Made by a program: the position numbers and the translations under genes. 64,000 nucleotides of DNA from Gnetum montanum (Eukaryota > Streptophyta > Gnetopsida > Gnetales > Gnetaceae), in NCBI GenBank assembly GCA_015680685.1, contig MNCI01020185.1:525120-589119 (forward strand), given 5' to 3'. Shown in pieces: positions 46,619 to 59,559 of this stretch. Under the pieces are notes generated by a model. That model saw nothing but the letters and a program-made list of their open reading frames with translations. It searched no databases and was not told the origin of the DNA. Each line of letters begins with the position of its first letter. Position 1 is the stretch's first letter.

Positions 46619-48500
46619 CTAAGCCAAGATTCAATCTTAATAATTACAATGTTCATTACTCATATTTTTTTAATCATTTATTCTTATTAGTACATTATGT
46701 TTTTCTATAGTATTTTATGTTTTTATCTATAGTGTTTTAGAGTAGTAGTCCCATCTTAAAGACTAAATTTACCTCTTTAGTCATAGGGAAGTTGGTTTTT
46801 CATTCTTTTGTTTACTTATGAAGAGGGTAAGGTAAGCTACTTTCTAGATTTGTGTTAAAGTGTGGATTTTAGAAAAGTCCAATCATAGAGAAATGATAAG
46901 TTTGATTAGAATTTTCTTATTTCACTAGTCAATTTTGAGAATTTGGTTTTGTTAAAAGCTAATTTGATAGAATAATTAGATCTTGAGGAGGATGGGCTAT
47001 TAAAAAAAATATCATCTAGATAGCTTGACAAAAATATCATAGCTTTCTTACTTGTTTTTCATTAATCCCAAACCAGGGTTATACTAAAATTTTCCAATAA
47101 AACATCATCTTAGTCTTAAGCTTTCCAACATATAACATATGATGCTTCATCATATCTCCTTGACTCATTAAAAATCATTTTCACATTGTACAAAATGGAT
47201 GAAGTCCAAGTACAAAAATTGTAGAATGAACAAGAATAAAATAATTGACATTACAAAAAATTGAGTATAACATTATAAAATGTATTCAAATGGTTGTTAC
47301 AAAAAATTGATAAAAATTTGGATATACATAGAAAAAATTTTAGAAAATTATAAGAGGTTTTTAAAACTCTACTAATGTTCAATGTTTATGCCATTTTAGG
47401 TGGTGGTTTTTCTTTTCTTGATGGATCTTTTATTGGCTTCTTTTCTTTCATGTAGAATTTTTGAAGGATCGATTGAAATTTCTCCTCATTGGTTCATAAA
47501 TCTCTAAGTAGTGCATATGTGATGTTCAAGCTCCAATTATTGTATCTATTGCTTATCCATGGTCATGTCCTCCTCTTAGTCTCTTATTATCTTTCTTTCA
47601 ACCTCTTCTCCCTACCTTGAGAAAGTTCTCCAATCTTAGAAACTCATTTAGGTATCATCTGCAATAAATTTTACTTAGAGTTCCAACCCCTTTTTTTCGG
47701 ATCCCTAGTTAAATTAGAATTCATAAAAATTTAGCATTTAGGGCTAAGGTAATTGCAGAATAATATTCCTAAGATTTTACGGTGACTAGGATTATCAAGT
47801 TTTTAGGTAATTTTAATTATTTTATTATTAGGCACCTTAATGTTCAAAAATGGGATGTTAGAAAAATTTTCAAAAAATCATATCCTAAGGACCCTCATAA
47901 TGGAAAGCTTAACTCTAGAAGTTCAAAGGTTTGGTTCATAAGGTATCATACATGCATCATAATATTGAAAATCATGAGGAATGGACATTTTAGGTTTCAA
48001 AATGGCCAAGAAATATGGAATTTGGAGAAGATTTCAATATAAAAACATTAAAAATTAATTAAAATTGATGATAAGAGAGTTCCAAAATCATGCATAAAAT
48101 TAGAAAAGGTATCCATGATATCCTTGAAGATGTGATTCTTATTCTTTTAGAGCATAGTGATCATTGGTTAATGAATGTTTTTAATATGATATGAATCACA
48201 TCATTTCCATGACAAAGGCCTCTTATTTATAGAAATGGAGAGATAGATGATATTATCTCACTATCATGTGTCATTATTTCTTCTATAGATTGGTATCATA
48301 GGGAACAATTCCAACCCATGTTGTTGATTTTTGTATCATGATTGTTAATATTATTTATAGAAACATAAAAAGTATCTACAAAAACATAAGTAAATAACCC
48401 AAGAAAATAGAAAGTTATAAAGAAATGGAAAAAAAAATGCATCAATAATTAAAAATATTTTCAAGTAATAGAAAAATGAAAAAAAAAACTAAAAATTAAA
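46619..48500. other. no gene seen
   Basis: AT-rich DNA. A TTTAGTCATAGGGAAG motif near 46778, followed by T-rich sequence, suggests a post-gag fragment of a further Athila-like copy on the plus strand. The rest shows nothing I can name. Confidence 0.4.
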
Positions 48501-48539
48501 AAGCACTCATCAATTTCTCATCGAAGGTGGAGTATCTTC

Positions 48540-50024
48540 CTCATCACTACACTCATGAACAAGCATTTGAAAAATGGACCGTACATTTTCATTTGTTAAC
48601 CCATTTAATATTGATGATAATTAGATTTTGATCATTTAAAAACACATATCTTGTTGGACTAGAATGTATCTTTGTTTAAAATTATCTAACTATGTTTTTT
48701 TTTTATTTTAATTTTAAATTTTGGGTCTCTTTGCATATCACTTTCTCTTAGTGTACGATTAGAGAGAGAAGGAGGGGGGGAGGTGTAGGGGGTGAGGGGG
48801 AAGGGGAGGGAGGCAAGGTGGTGTTGGAATTCCAAAAGAATTGTAATATAGTTACACCCCAAGATATATAGTTCAATTAGAACTTTATAACTTAGCATTG
48901 CCCACTAGAATTAAACCCATGACTTGAAACTTTTAAATCAAAAGTCTTAGCACTAGGCTAACACCTCATTGCTATTAGTGTATGATTAGGCTAAATGATA
49001 CTCTTTTTTAAGTTGTCTATTTGGTTCATTTTTTAGGACAAGAGTTGATAAGTAGGCTAGATGTTTTCATGCATGTTTTGGACCGTTTGACACTTTTATT
49101 TGCTAGACACTGGATGTCTTTTGTTTTACTAACTATTGTGCATATGTGTTTTTGAATACATACTTCTTTTTCAAGTTTGTTGTGGTTTAGTATTGTGGTC
49201 ATTTTTATGCTTCAAACTGTTAGCTCATAGCTACACATTATCATCATAAGTAATGCATGGAATTTTCTAGCTTTTAACGACTGTTTCTTGTCCTTGATAA
49301 CCTCTATTGAGAGGTTTTGAATTTCTGGCTTAGCATTAACTATGCTAAGCCAAGATCTTCTTGTGACGATTAGGAAATTACCCTTGTTTTTCTTCATATT
49401 GATCATGATAAAATTTACTGGATAAGATTATCCATCAATAGTGGCTACCACATCTTCTACTTTCCCTAATGGAATAATGATGGATTAATTTACAAGCTCA
49501 AACTTGATGTTGCATTTTGTAAGTAGTGACATGTTCTAGATTTTGTACATTTCTTATGAGATTAGATTCACATTTGAACTTGAGTCCAATAGAGCTTTAC
49601 ATGAAGGATATATAGTAACCTACAAATAGATTAAGGAACTTCCTAGGTCTATCCTATTTATGGAAAGATATCTTGCATGAATCCAATCACTTATTATGAG
49701 AGCGTGCATGATAGTTTTTATGTCTAATTTTGAAGTGGTAGTGGCTATTGACTGTTGCATAGGATTAAGAGGTGTTACTATTATGAGTAAGGAAGTTGCA
49801 CCGAATAAGCACTACATTATTCCTAGTGGGCTAGCAAGTTCATTAGCCTCCTTCATAGGCATGGAAACTATTCTAAAAAAAAGGTGTTTCTAAGGCTTAT
49901 GCTCAAAGCTACTAGTACTATTAACTAGTTATGTTGAAAATGTGAGTGGCATTTTTCTATTAAGGTTGTGGTTGTAATTTTTCCTACATTATTAGTGGTG
50001 ACATAGGTGGAGGAGGAGTGTGAG
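48540..50024 (-). pseudogene. gag tail and protease of minus-strand Athila/Tat-like copy F, decayed
   Basis: On the minus strand, from about 49660, the order is DWIHARYLS, KALLDSSSNVNLIS, IIPLGKVEDVVATIDG and NKGNFLIVTRRSWLSIVN, the same sequence of blocks as the protease of element A. The active-site triad reads DSS rather than DLG or DTG, so it would be dead. A gag tail lies at 50020-49660. A post-protease region at 49000-48540 matches 26.1-26.6 kb. A SINE is inserted at 48763-48974. Upstream gag is cut at 50024 by an LTR-like start. Confidence 0.75.
48763..48974 (-). mobile_element. tRNA-derived SINE, copy 1
   Basis: Flanked by 15-bp direct repeats with one mismatch, TTAGTGTACGATTAG (48748-48762) and TTAGTGTATGATTAG (48975-48989). 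On the minus strand it starts with a tRNA-like head, GAGGTGTTAGCCTAGTG, with a B-box-like GGGTTTAATTCTA. A body TGCTAAGTTATAAA and TCTTGGGGTGTAAC follows. It ends in a C/T-rich tail of about 60 bp. The head, body and target duplication all fit a SINE. Confidence 0.8.
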
Positions 50025-50132
50025 TGTAACAAACCCATAATCTTAGATTTATAATTTATTTTCTTATGCTTGGTTCTTGAGAATAAGGTCGTATATTGTT
50101 ATAATATGGTCTAATATTATATTGTATTATGG

Positions 50133-51576
50133 GTGTTGGATCCTAATATATATATATATATATATATATTAAAAATAATAATTTAGAGTACAAAAGTAGA
50201 GAAGTATTGTAGAGCGGAGAAACTCCAAATCAACAAAAAGAAAAGGCCTAATGATTTTTGGGATGCCTTTTCAAGTTTTCATCCTTACAACCAATATTGA
50301 AAAACCACACCTTTGGGATAGGAAATCAAATATTTCATGAAAATATTAACATTGAATTAAGGGAAAGAATGCCCTTTCCCTATCAATAGAACCAACATTA
50401 TCAAAACATATTATCTCCATATCTTGACTAAGAGCTAAAAATGAATTATTAATAGTTAAAATATTGAACATGTTGTCCATTTTGAAGATTTGGCATGTAA
50501 TTAACAATAGATACACTTCCTTAATGTTTTTTTATTATGAAGAACCTTTTCAAAATCATCTAAGTCAACAATGAGTTTTTGTGAGACCTTAAGAATAAAT
50601 ATTTTTTGAAATTGATTTGACTAGAACATTCCTTAAAGGTATATTCTTTTGAACAATAGTAAAAGAAAAGAGTGTGATATAGAAGAAATCATTGCAAGAT
50701 CTCCATAACTTGTAGAAAAAACCTTAGTAGGATCTACAACATTTGTATAAGAAATACTAGTAGTGTTCGTAATAACTTAGTGTTAATGTGCTTTCATACC
50801 CTTTTTTCATAGCATAAAAGGACATGAATCAAACATATGATCCTCTTTATGATAATAGTGACATGACTTTGAAAGATTATAATAAAAAACCTTCTATGCT
50901 AATCAATTTAACTAAAACTTAAAAGAATAAATTAAGATGCACCTCAATGATATATCAAATTCTACAAAAACCATAGCTATACCCAGGATTTCAATATGCT
51001 TGATTGGCCCAATTTGAAAGACAATATCCCTTTCAAATTTTTCAAAAATGAATGGAAGATTCAACAATTCAATAAAATAAATAACCCTTCAAAATTAAGG
51101 AGATGCTAGATTAAAATAAGAAGTTCATTTTTGAATAAATAATAAGGCATGATGATGATTGAAAATACAAATATAAAGGACCTTAGAAAACATCACCAAA
51201 TCAACAAATTCTACCAATAAAAATGAGTTTGACTAATAATGTGCATGGATAATATCCAATCTTTGATCTTTCCAAACCATATTTAAATGACTCAAAAACT
51301 TGATAAATAAGGTAGATAATCAAAAATTTGCATAAAAAACATACATTCCAAAAAAATTTTAAGTAATAGATTTATATAAATCATTAGGTAACTTGTAGAA
51401 TGACAAAGAAGTTGTAGATTTGGTTGAAGGATTAACTATTGAATCTAGTAGCATTGCATATAATTCCAAATAGATTCACTAGAGAAATATCAAATCCATT
51501 GAAAAAAATCAAATTCACTAAAGAAATATCACATACATAGAAAAAACATAAAATCCACTCAAAAACATTATATCTC
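50133..51576 (-). pseudogene. LINE (L1-like) remnant with ORF1-type protein traces
   Basis: On the minus strand at about 51075-50800, traces read LPFIFEKFERDIVFQIGPIK, then VEFDISLRC, and CHYYHKEDHMFDSCPFM near the end. This order matches the DUF4283 plus CCHC-type knuckle layout of plant L1 ORF1 proteins and has several stops. The segment is bounded by ATTATATTGTATTATGG (50116-50132) and ATTATATTCTATTATGG (51577-51593), a 17-bp near-identical pair as expected from target-primed insertion. No endonuclease or RT domain is seen. Confidence 0.5.
50146..50169. repeat. (TA)n microsatellite
   Basis: Twelve TA units at the left end of the LINE remnant, where a 3' tail would be expected for a minus-strand element. 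Confidence 0.9.
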
Positions 51577-51593
51577 ATATTATATTCTATTAT

Positions 51594-51736
51594 GGGGGTT
51601 ACCAGAACCTATGATTTATAGGTATACCCCAAGATTTATAAAAGTTTATAACTTAGTACTATCTAGTAGAATTGAACCTATGACCTAAGGTTAGCAAGCC
51701 AACACCTACACCACTAGGCTAACACCTCATTATTAT
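51594..51736 (-). mobile_element. tRNA-derived SINE, copy 2
   Basis: Same family as 48763-48974. The minus strand begins GAGGTGTTAGCCTAGTGGTG, with A-box-like TTAGCCTAGTGG, B-box-like GGTTCAATTCT, then AGTACTAAGTTATAAAC and TCTTGGGGTATACC. It is flanked by ATTATATTCTATTATGG (51577-51593) and ATTATATTGTATCATGG (51737-51753). Confidence 0.8.
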
Positions 51737-52899
51737 ATTATATTGTATCATGGCTAGTGGTACATGCTAGTGTATTGTAACATCTATTTTATGCATATGC
51801 CTGTGGCTGTGCACCTTGAGGTTGGAACCCTTGACTTCTTATTTACATGCACCATCATTCTATGATTGGTATATATTAGTATATTTACCTATAATCTTGT
51901 GTATAATATATCTTATAATAACCCCTTATGTATTGATTAGATTTGATCTTAGAATCTCTTGGTAATTATCCATGTTTTATCTTAACAATATGTCTCTTAA
52001 GGTTTGAACCTTGGACCTTACTCTTATTATCTATTTTGGAATTGCTATCATTATTGTATTTCACTTTTTAAAATTATTTATTAGTATTTGCTAATGCTTG
52101 GTACTTCTTATGAAGGATAAGTTGGAAGAATGGTGGTGACCAATTGTTAGTATTTTATAATTAGTTATTTATTATTTTATAATATATATTATTTTAGGGC
52201 TTTTGAATAATATAAAAATATGGTAAAAATACTTGTTAAATGGATATTTTAAGGTTTATTTCATTTATTCTCTTATTTTATCTTGAAATCCATTATTAGG
52301 GCTTATGAGCTTGTTCTAACAATTCCATGGTGACTTGAATCCATTGGTTGATCATTTCAACCTTTTTATGGATACACATGACTTAATCTTGCAATTAGAT
52401 TATTATTCTTGAAATAATCCAAATACTAGAATTATGCCTATAAATACTTGGCATGGTTAGCTCTCTTGGCATTAATTATGCATCTTTCGTTCACTTTTTC
52501 TCTCTTTCTCATGGTTGTGCATGATGGATCTCTTGATGATTTCTAGATCTAAATTTGATCTTACTTGAAAAAGATTTTCTCTCAGCTAATCTTTCAAGGT
52601 AGAGAAAATATTTCTTCTTTCATTATTTTTAGGCCTAAAGCTCAACCCTTTTGAGAGCTACCTTAATTTTTTCCTACTAATCTAATCCTTGTTTATTATT
52701 TTGATTATCACAATTTACCCTTTTTACAATTTCTACTTTTCTTTTCTAGCTTTTCTAGCATCTTCTTCCTTTGGTAGTAATGCTAATGATATCTCTAGGC
52801 ATTGAGATCTAGGTCACAATGATTCTAGAAATTGTGACAGAAGTCATGATGGAATTATAGATGGTATTTTTATAATCAAGTTAATTTAGAGGATTCTGT

Positions 52900-53922
52900 T
52901 AACCTAGTGATATGTAGCTCACATTAGGAAACCTAAGATGATAGTAAGGGCTCTGACTTTGGGTAGCTATAGGGTTGATATTAGCTAATGAACAATCTTT
53001 AGTTAATTGTGTCAATGTAGCAGTGTCGATGTAGGATTGAATGCATTGATGCATGTACCAATTGCATTTATGACATCTTTTTCAGTAGTTTAGCTAAACA
53101 CTTACAGTTTTATTTCTTAAAACTTAGAATTTGTCAATGAGTACTCACAGTACAATGCAAAATACTTAAACTAAGTTTTTATTCAAGTGCTATATATACT
53201 TGGACATATTACATGATTGGTAAAAAAGATCAAGATTATTTCATTATATTGCGGTAGTCTAACATAGCATACCATTTATGTTAATGCAATTTATTTCAAA
53301 TGCAACTTAGTCTAATGCTTACTCTATTACACATTTAATTAGTAATTTATGATCACACACATGATATTTATGGTAGCATAAGTATAAAGCTTTCATCATA
53401 ATACATAACATCTAGTAATCCTAGTAGTGTTCTTACTTAGTTTGCCTAGCAATAATTACTTGGTAACTTAGCAATAATTACATAAGTTTAGTATGTATAG
53501 GAAAAATTAGGAATGGATGCTTAACACCTAGGATAGTTTAACCTTTAATTTTTATGTTAGTTTAATTTAGAATTAATTTCTACATTTTATTAATATTTCA
53601 TTTGTTTCCTTAGCAATATTAATATTCTATGCTTCAACTACACTTACCTTTTTGTTATTTTGGAGTTTCTTCTTTCTGAAGTGATTCTTTGCTTTTGTAC
53701 TTTGAATTTTTATTTTTAATATATTTATTTTTTGGGGTCTAGTACACCCCTCTTAATTATACTTAATCATACACATTAATAGTTACACAAGTATAATTAG
53801 AAAGATAACGATCATCAAATGCTTAGTGATCTAGAGACTTCACTAGTCTAGTCCATGGAATATGATTAGGTTATATGTGAGTACTTATTATTTGTATGGG
53901 TAGGCATGGGCACTTGTTGCTC
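52900..53922 (+). mobile_element. 5' LTR of Athila/Tat-like element G (left boundary uncertain)
   Basis: Blocks TTTTTATTCAAGTGC, ATGATTGGTAAAAAAGATCA, and a final GTTGCTCATC parallel the R/U5 of element D. A strongly decayed primer site, TTTGATGTCATTATCAAAG (53923-53941), follows. The start is not resolved. Confidence 0.55.
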
Positions 53923-54074
53923 ATCTTTGATGTCATTATCAAAGATTAGGAATAGTGATTAGATAGTTAGAATTATTTACAATCATTGTTAGTACTTAAA
54001 TATTCATCCTCCAAAATATAATATTATTTTATTTAAAAACACATAAAATAATTCAAAATATCTTCTTCTCATAT

Positions 54075-56975
54075 GGTTAATTTCCCACCTGCAAATGATT
54101 CTACAAGGGAACATGACAAAAAAATTAACAAAAGGAATTATTCACATCAAGTTAAAGTTGTCTATCAACATTTGGATCCCTACTATCTAGACTTCACCTT
54201 CATCCTTCACCAAGAGAACCAAATATGATGGAGCAATTTAGAAGGAAACATTATGTTTCTAGCTGATTATTTAGCTCCATAAATGCTCATGGTAACACTG
54301 ATGAATGTTGGACTTGAAGTAGCTACCTGTGACTATAGGATGGTTGATGAGATGTGTAGGCCCTATTAGCTCATTGAAGCCTAACTATGTAAAGATCATT
54401 TCATGGAGACACCATCAAGCTATCAAGAAAAAGAAAGCTACCATTTCATTAACCTCATAATTAAGAAAGGAGAACATGGATCATTATTTAAGCAAATTTG
54501 ATCATCAAAATCCTTCCTTTTTAGATCTAGATTCCATGACAAATATATGGCTATGTTTAGCCTTGGCAAGAAACAAAGAAAAGTAGAGAGTAGGATCCAA
54601 CATAAGGATGGCCTCTAAGCATAGGTCTTCTAGTAGATCATCAAAAGAAAATCAAAGGAATCATAGGAGGAGAGTAATCTGAAATTGCTCTCTTGGTTTT
54701 CCATTATCCTCATCATCTTCAATCTCTAATGAGAATGAGCATGGCCAAGGGTAAAGGGTTAATGACAAACAACCTAGTGGAGATGATAAAAGAGACCATC
54801 ATAGAGGTAAAGGTAGAGATGGTGGATGGGATTAAAAGATAGAATACAAACATTGAAGAAGGTATAGTAGATAACATCAAAGAGGACATGATTATGATAG
54901 GGATAATCATAAAAAAATAATTATGATGAATTGCTAATTGCTACTCAAAGTATGATTAACATCAGAAAGGTAATGTACATATTAACCAAACATTAGAGGA
55001 ACAACTGGATTAAACGATTAGGCATGAAAAACATTTCTAAGTTTAAGAGATGCTATAAAGTTTATTTATATCATTACTTGTAATCTTCCACAATGTCCAT
55101 GCCTTGTAGAACATTGATAATGAATGGAAGAATCTCAAGTTATTTCCTATAATACTCATCAAAGAGGTTAAAAGATGGTATGGATTCTTAGAACTAGCAT
55201 TTATTTGAAGATGGATTATAATGCTAGAGCTATTCAATGATCAGTATCAAATATACTCTACGGTATTTATCTTTAGAAAGTAGATTCAAGGGAAGATATA
55301 AGGAAATCAAAAATCAACCTTGGGTAGATACTATTATCTACTACACAAATTCCCAAGCCATGGCTTTTCTCAAAGAGAATAACTATGACACATCATAGAT
55401 AGACTTTGGAAAAAACCCAAAGAAATCCTTAGGGTTTATGTCTAAGTAAGACTTTCTTATATGCGAGTTCATCAAATTTAAAGGCTTGTTAATGAGGCTA
55501 TAAAAGAGAAAAGAGAGCTGAAGAAAAGAAAAAGTATAAAGGAATATAATAAGGATGCATATTTTTGGAAGAGGAAGGTTCATCTCTATAAACTTAAAGA
55601 GGAGGCATGGTAAAAAACATGGTTTAGTGAAAAACCTTGTCAATACAAAAATCTATTACTAAAATCTTAGCTAAGGTTGATAAGATGTGGAAATTCATTA
55701 ATGAAAAGTTTTAATTAGCATTAAAAATTATGGAGGAAAAAACATAATAGGGTAGAGCAAAAGATAAGGACAAAAGAAAGAAAAAAGACATAGAAAGAAA
55801 CTCTTTCTAGTAAAAGGGGAAAGCAATTATAGTGAAGAAGATTTTAAACTTAGATTTGGACAGTGATGATTATGAAATCTATTAGTATGAACATCCTAAA
55901 TGTTGCTACCTAGTGATGTCACATCTTTAAGAGTCTAGGGCTTATGCCTTAAATCTGAAATTTTTTAAAACAAAAATACTCAAGAAGTTTCCTTACCCTC
56001 AAGGCAACTACAGATAATCCTATCATCAACAATAGCACTATCCTAGTTGGGCTTTACCATAACCTCAAGAGTACTACTAGTAGTAGTGGAAAAATCCATA
56101 ATCATGGGAGATTCCACTGCCTAGGTAATAGTACATGTTTAGATAACTGAATCCTTATGGATACTATGTTTAGAAACTTGTGTCTCCAAGAGGCTCTACC
56201 ATCTATGCTCATTCTTATCATTACTACCCTTCAGAGTACCATAGACTTGCCACTCCATGGATTGAATCTCCTTCATATGCTCCTCACCCTTACTAGCACT
56301 CTTAAGCACATGATTCTAATCTTTTACCATCTACTCCACCTATGCAATGTGAAATCCCTTGATAAACATAACAAATGAATGCTACATGAGCTGTAAATAT
56401 GCAAGTGGATGATAACTCAAGTAGTTTTGAGTGTAATCCTTGAAAGCATCCATTCTTTAGGCTTGCTAGTCCACATACACCTACACAAAGAACTATGGTT
56501 GTGAAATTCACACAAATCACCTCCCATATCTTACAATATTTTCCTTTAAACCAAACCAATAATTCCCAAACTATCATTTTAACCAATGTTGTAATGAATT
56601 GGATAAAGGTAGGTAATCTTCCAATGAAGCAAACTAATCTTGAAAATTATCTTATATGCATATTGTAAATAATGCACCGTGTAAGGCTCACTAAACAAAG
56701 GTTTCAAGGTGAATTTAATATCTTATAAAATATATAAAGTCTTGAACCTACCACCACTTAAAAAGTACAACATTAGATAAGAGCTTATGGGCCAATCCAT
56801 CACTATGTCATTGGGATTCGTAGAGGATATTGTGACCACCATTATTGGATGGTCATATCTTGTTGATTTCCTCATAATTCATGAGGATAATTGTAATGAT
56901 AAATTTCCTATTATCATAGGAAGATCTTGGTTAAGCACTATTCATGATGATAAGCTATCTAATGACATCTTGTAA
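54075..56975 (+). pseudogene. gag-protease of element G, heavily decayed
   Basis: Starts MVNFPPANDSTREHDKKINK. A ~130-residue N-terminal block with DFTFILHQENQ and GNIMFLADYL is shared with element A. The gag domain traces (54940-55400) include the equivalents of NIDNEWKNLKLF and PSHGFSQ. An ALNLKF...KKFPYPQGNYR segment near 55950-56010 follows the knuckle region. The protease end at 56787-56975 has LGFVEDIVTTIIGWSYLVDF and DKFPIIIGRSWLSTI; its active-site half is too decayed to read. Several frameshifts. No RT follows in the next 1.5 kb. Confidence 0.7.
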
Positions 56976-56999
56976 GTTCATTGTAAGTCTTGGACTCAA

Positions 57000-57826
57000 G
57001 AAGTATTTTGCACATCTTATGTTTATAGTTCTAGTATGTGTAGTTGAGGTTTATACTTACTAGTTTTACATTCTTGTCTCCTATTTTACACTTCCAAGTT
57101 TTAGATTTTTAAGGATATTTTTGGCTTTGTTCAGGTATCCTAGGATCCTATTGACATGTTCTACGATATTCTAGCTTTCATCTAAAACTAGTGATGGGAA
57201 GTGTGGTTTTGAGGAATGCATTGGCTACCTTGTGTTAGTGCATCCCCTATCTCCTACTAAGTTTGGATTGACCACTTCACTCGTAGTATGATTCATGTTG
57301 GTCTATGCTTCATTGACAATGTTGACGCCTAAGCATGAGAAATTTTTTTCCATTATCTCATGAAAACTATAATACCCAAGATAATATCTCATATATAAAA
57401 ATTCATACTTAGACATTTTTATTTATCTTTTAATGTTTGGTTTGTGTTAAAAGCTCTTCCTCCCTTGGGTATGTTGAATTCCTTCCTATCTTATGTGTGT
57501 ATTTTGAGTTGTCACTTTCATAAGTGTTACTAGACTTTGTTAGAGTGCTATTGGTGAGGATCTAGTACTCATAATAAATTTAAAAATAATAATAATACAA
57601 CCTTAAATGGCCTTGGAACTTAAGGATTTAAATCTTGAACAAGAAGTAAAACTTCTTCATTCATGCCAAAAAATGGAAGTACAAGAATAAAGAAAGCACA
57701 CTCCCAAGAATAGATAAGTAATCTAATAAAACCATGTCTTCACACTTAAAGCAAGTAGTCAATCCATTATGATCATTTAGTCCCTTACTCTTTCATGGAG
57801 ACACACAATTAGTTCCAAAATGGGTA

Positions 57827-57877
<51 letters not shown>

Positions 57878-59550
57878 GGGCTAAATGGCTCATAAACAAA
57901 AGTGATCAAGATGAGCTCAACTCTCCTCTCTCAAGCTACTCTCTACTTCTCTTCACCTCACACTTGGAAGACTTTTCCTCTCAATCTTCACCTTGAGACC
58001 AGCCTTCTTTCTTAGGACTAGCCTACTCAAATAAAGCCTTTGATAACCTTTTTATAGATTTCCAAGTAACCTTTCATATTCCCTTCATATGATAATTCAA
58101 TTTGGAGTCCACTAGAATTCGTACAAGATGACTTTGAAGAGGACAGGATGTATTTCCTAAGTGTAGAGATGTCTAGAGTAAATTTCTCTTGGTTGTAGAA
58201 GACATAATTCCTAAAGCTAGCCTTAACATAGAAAACATTTAGGAGAAATAGTAGACATCTACTACCCAGATAAGTTGTCTATATTATAGAGTAGATGCCT
58301 ATCTTGTAGAGGATATGTCTACTATAGAAGAAACATCTATCTTAGTGAGGCAAAAAATAAAGATGCTTATTTTAAGGCCTAGAATATCCAGATATATTCA
58401 AACAAGTCTTCATTAATCATTAATCCCAAAATTCCTAACCTCATCAAAATGGGCTCAAAACACCCATAAACATGTCAAAACTCAAGGAAAAAATCCCATC
58501 ATTAGAGAAATTGCACATTGATCTAGTTGATGTCCACATTAGCTGCCTTGATTACATAGTCTAGAACTATTTAATTGATGTAGAGTCTAATGTTTACATG
58601 GTGAATAAAGCTTATGATTTTCCCTTTGCTATACCTTTAATGACTTAAACAATAAAACACTAAGACTACTTATTTAATTTTCATTTCATCAAGGTATGAT
58701 GATTCATCCTTATTGAAGAAGGCTATAATTTTATTGCATGACATTGGGCCATCAAGGTTGTGACTAAGAGACATTTATCACTTTCTATTTGTGGTGTTGT
58801 AACTATTCTATAAAGGATTTTGATACGTGTATGTTTATTATTATTTTATTCTTATATTCATAAAATCTATAAAAATCATAAAATGTAAAATTATGAATAT
58901 TCTTATATTTCATTGAAAGGTATGTATTATATTCTATTTTATATTTATTAAACATAATGATATACATAAGTGTTCTTGGCAATCCATTTAACATTGTCTT
59001 TGAAGCTTATTATCAAATCACACTATATTCTATATGATATAATTCTAGTGGTCATGGTTAGTAAGACCTCTATCATTAGTGCCATTGTCCGAAAAGGTAT
59101 TTTTGAATTACCTAGAAATACTTGTACATTTTTTATCTTAACATTTTTCAAATAGTGTGTGCTTCTTTAGTTTCTGATGAAGGAAGTGTGAGATAATGAA
59201 GAACATTTTTCACATTTGAATACTCAGAGGATGTAACCCTACTACTAGTTATTTTGGCTTATCATCAAGATAAGCAAGGGAGGTGGCATGATTCTCATGG
59301 ATGGTGCTCCAAGGGAGTCATCAAGTCTGCAACATAGCATCTTAAAGAAACCCTTATCAATATTAGGGTAGAGGATGATCATGCATTCTACATAGCTTGT
59401 GATCTAGTGTATGATAAATATGAATATTTCTATAGGAAAAACATCTTAGATCAAATGGTAGAGTAGGAGGCTCATTGTAGTTTTTCATTTGATCATTTAG
59501 ATGAAAAGGAAGACAATAAAGTAGATAAGAAAGGAAAGGGGTTAACCCAC
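57000..59550. other. no gene recognised
   Basis: AT-rich, with a CT/GT microsatellite. Short open stretches near 58540-58660 and 59180-59500 have protein-like codon use (for example DDHAFYIACDLVYDKYEYF on the plus strand), but I cannot assign them to a family. They may be an upstream ORF of element H. Confidence 0.4.
57832..57877. repeat. (CT)n-(GT)n compound microsatellite
   Basis: About 17 CT units followed by about five GT units, uninterrupted. Confidence 0.95.
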
Positions 59551-59559
59551 CATGAAGGT

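Larger units (their letters stand above)
50025..52839 (+). mobile_element. LTR-like sequence interrupted by LINE and SINE
   Basis: TGTAACAAACCCATAATC at 50025 breaks into the gag of copy F and resembles a Gypsy LTR start. A GCCTATAAATACTTGG box near 52437 and a T/C-rich leader look like a U3/R boundary. A TGTGACA near 52833 is a possible end. Flanking pentamers do not match well, so the right boundary is a guess. Confidence 0.3.

Noticed and set aside
58540-58660. Possible integrase or RT trace (HIDLVDVHISCLDYIV-like)
   Set aside because: Superficially similar to retroelement peptides, but no catalytic motif could be found in any frame nearby.
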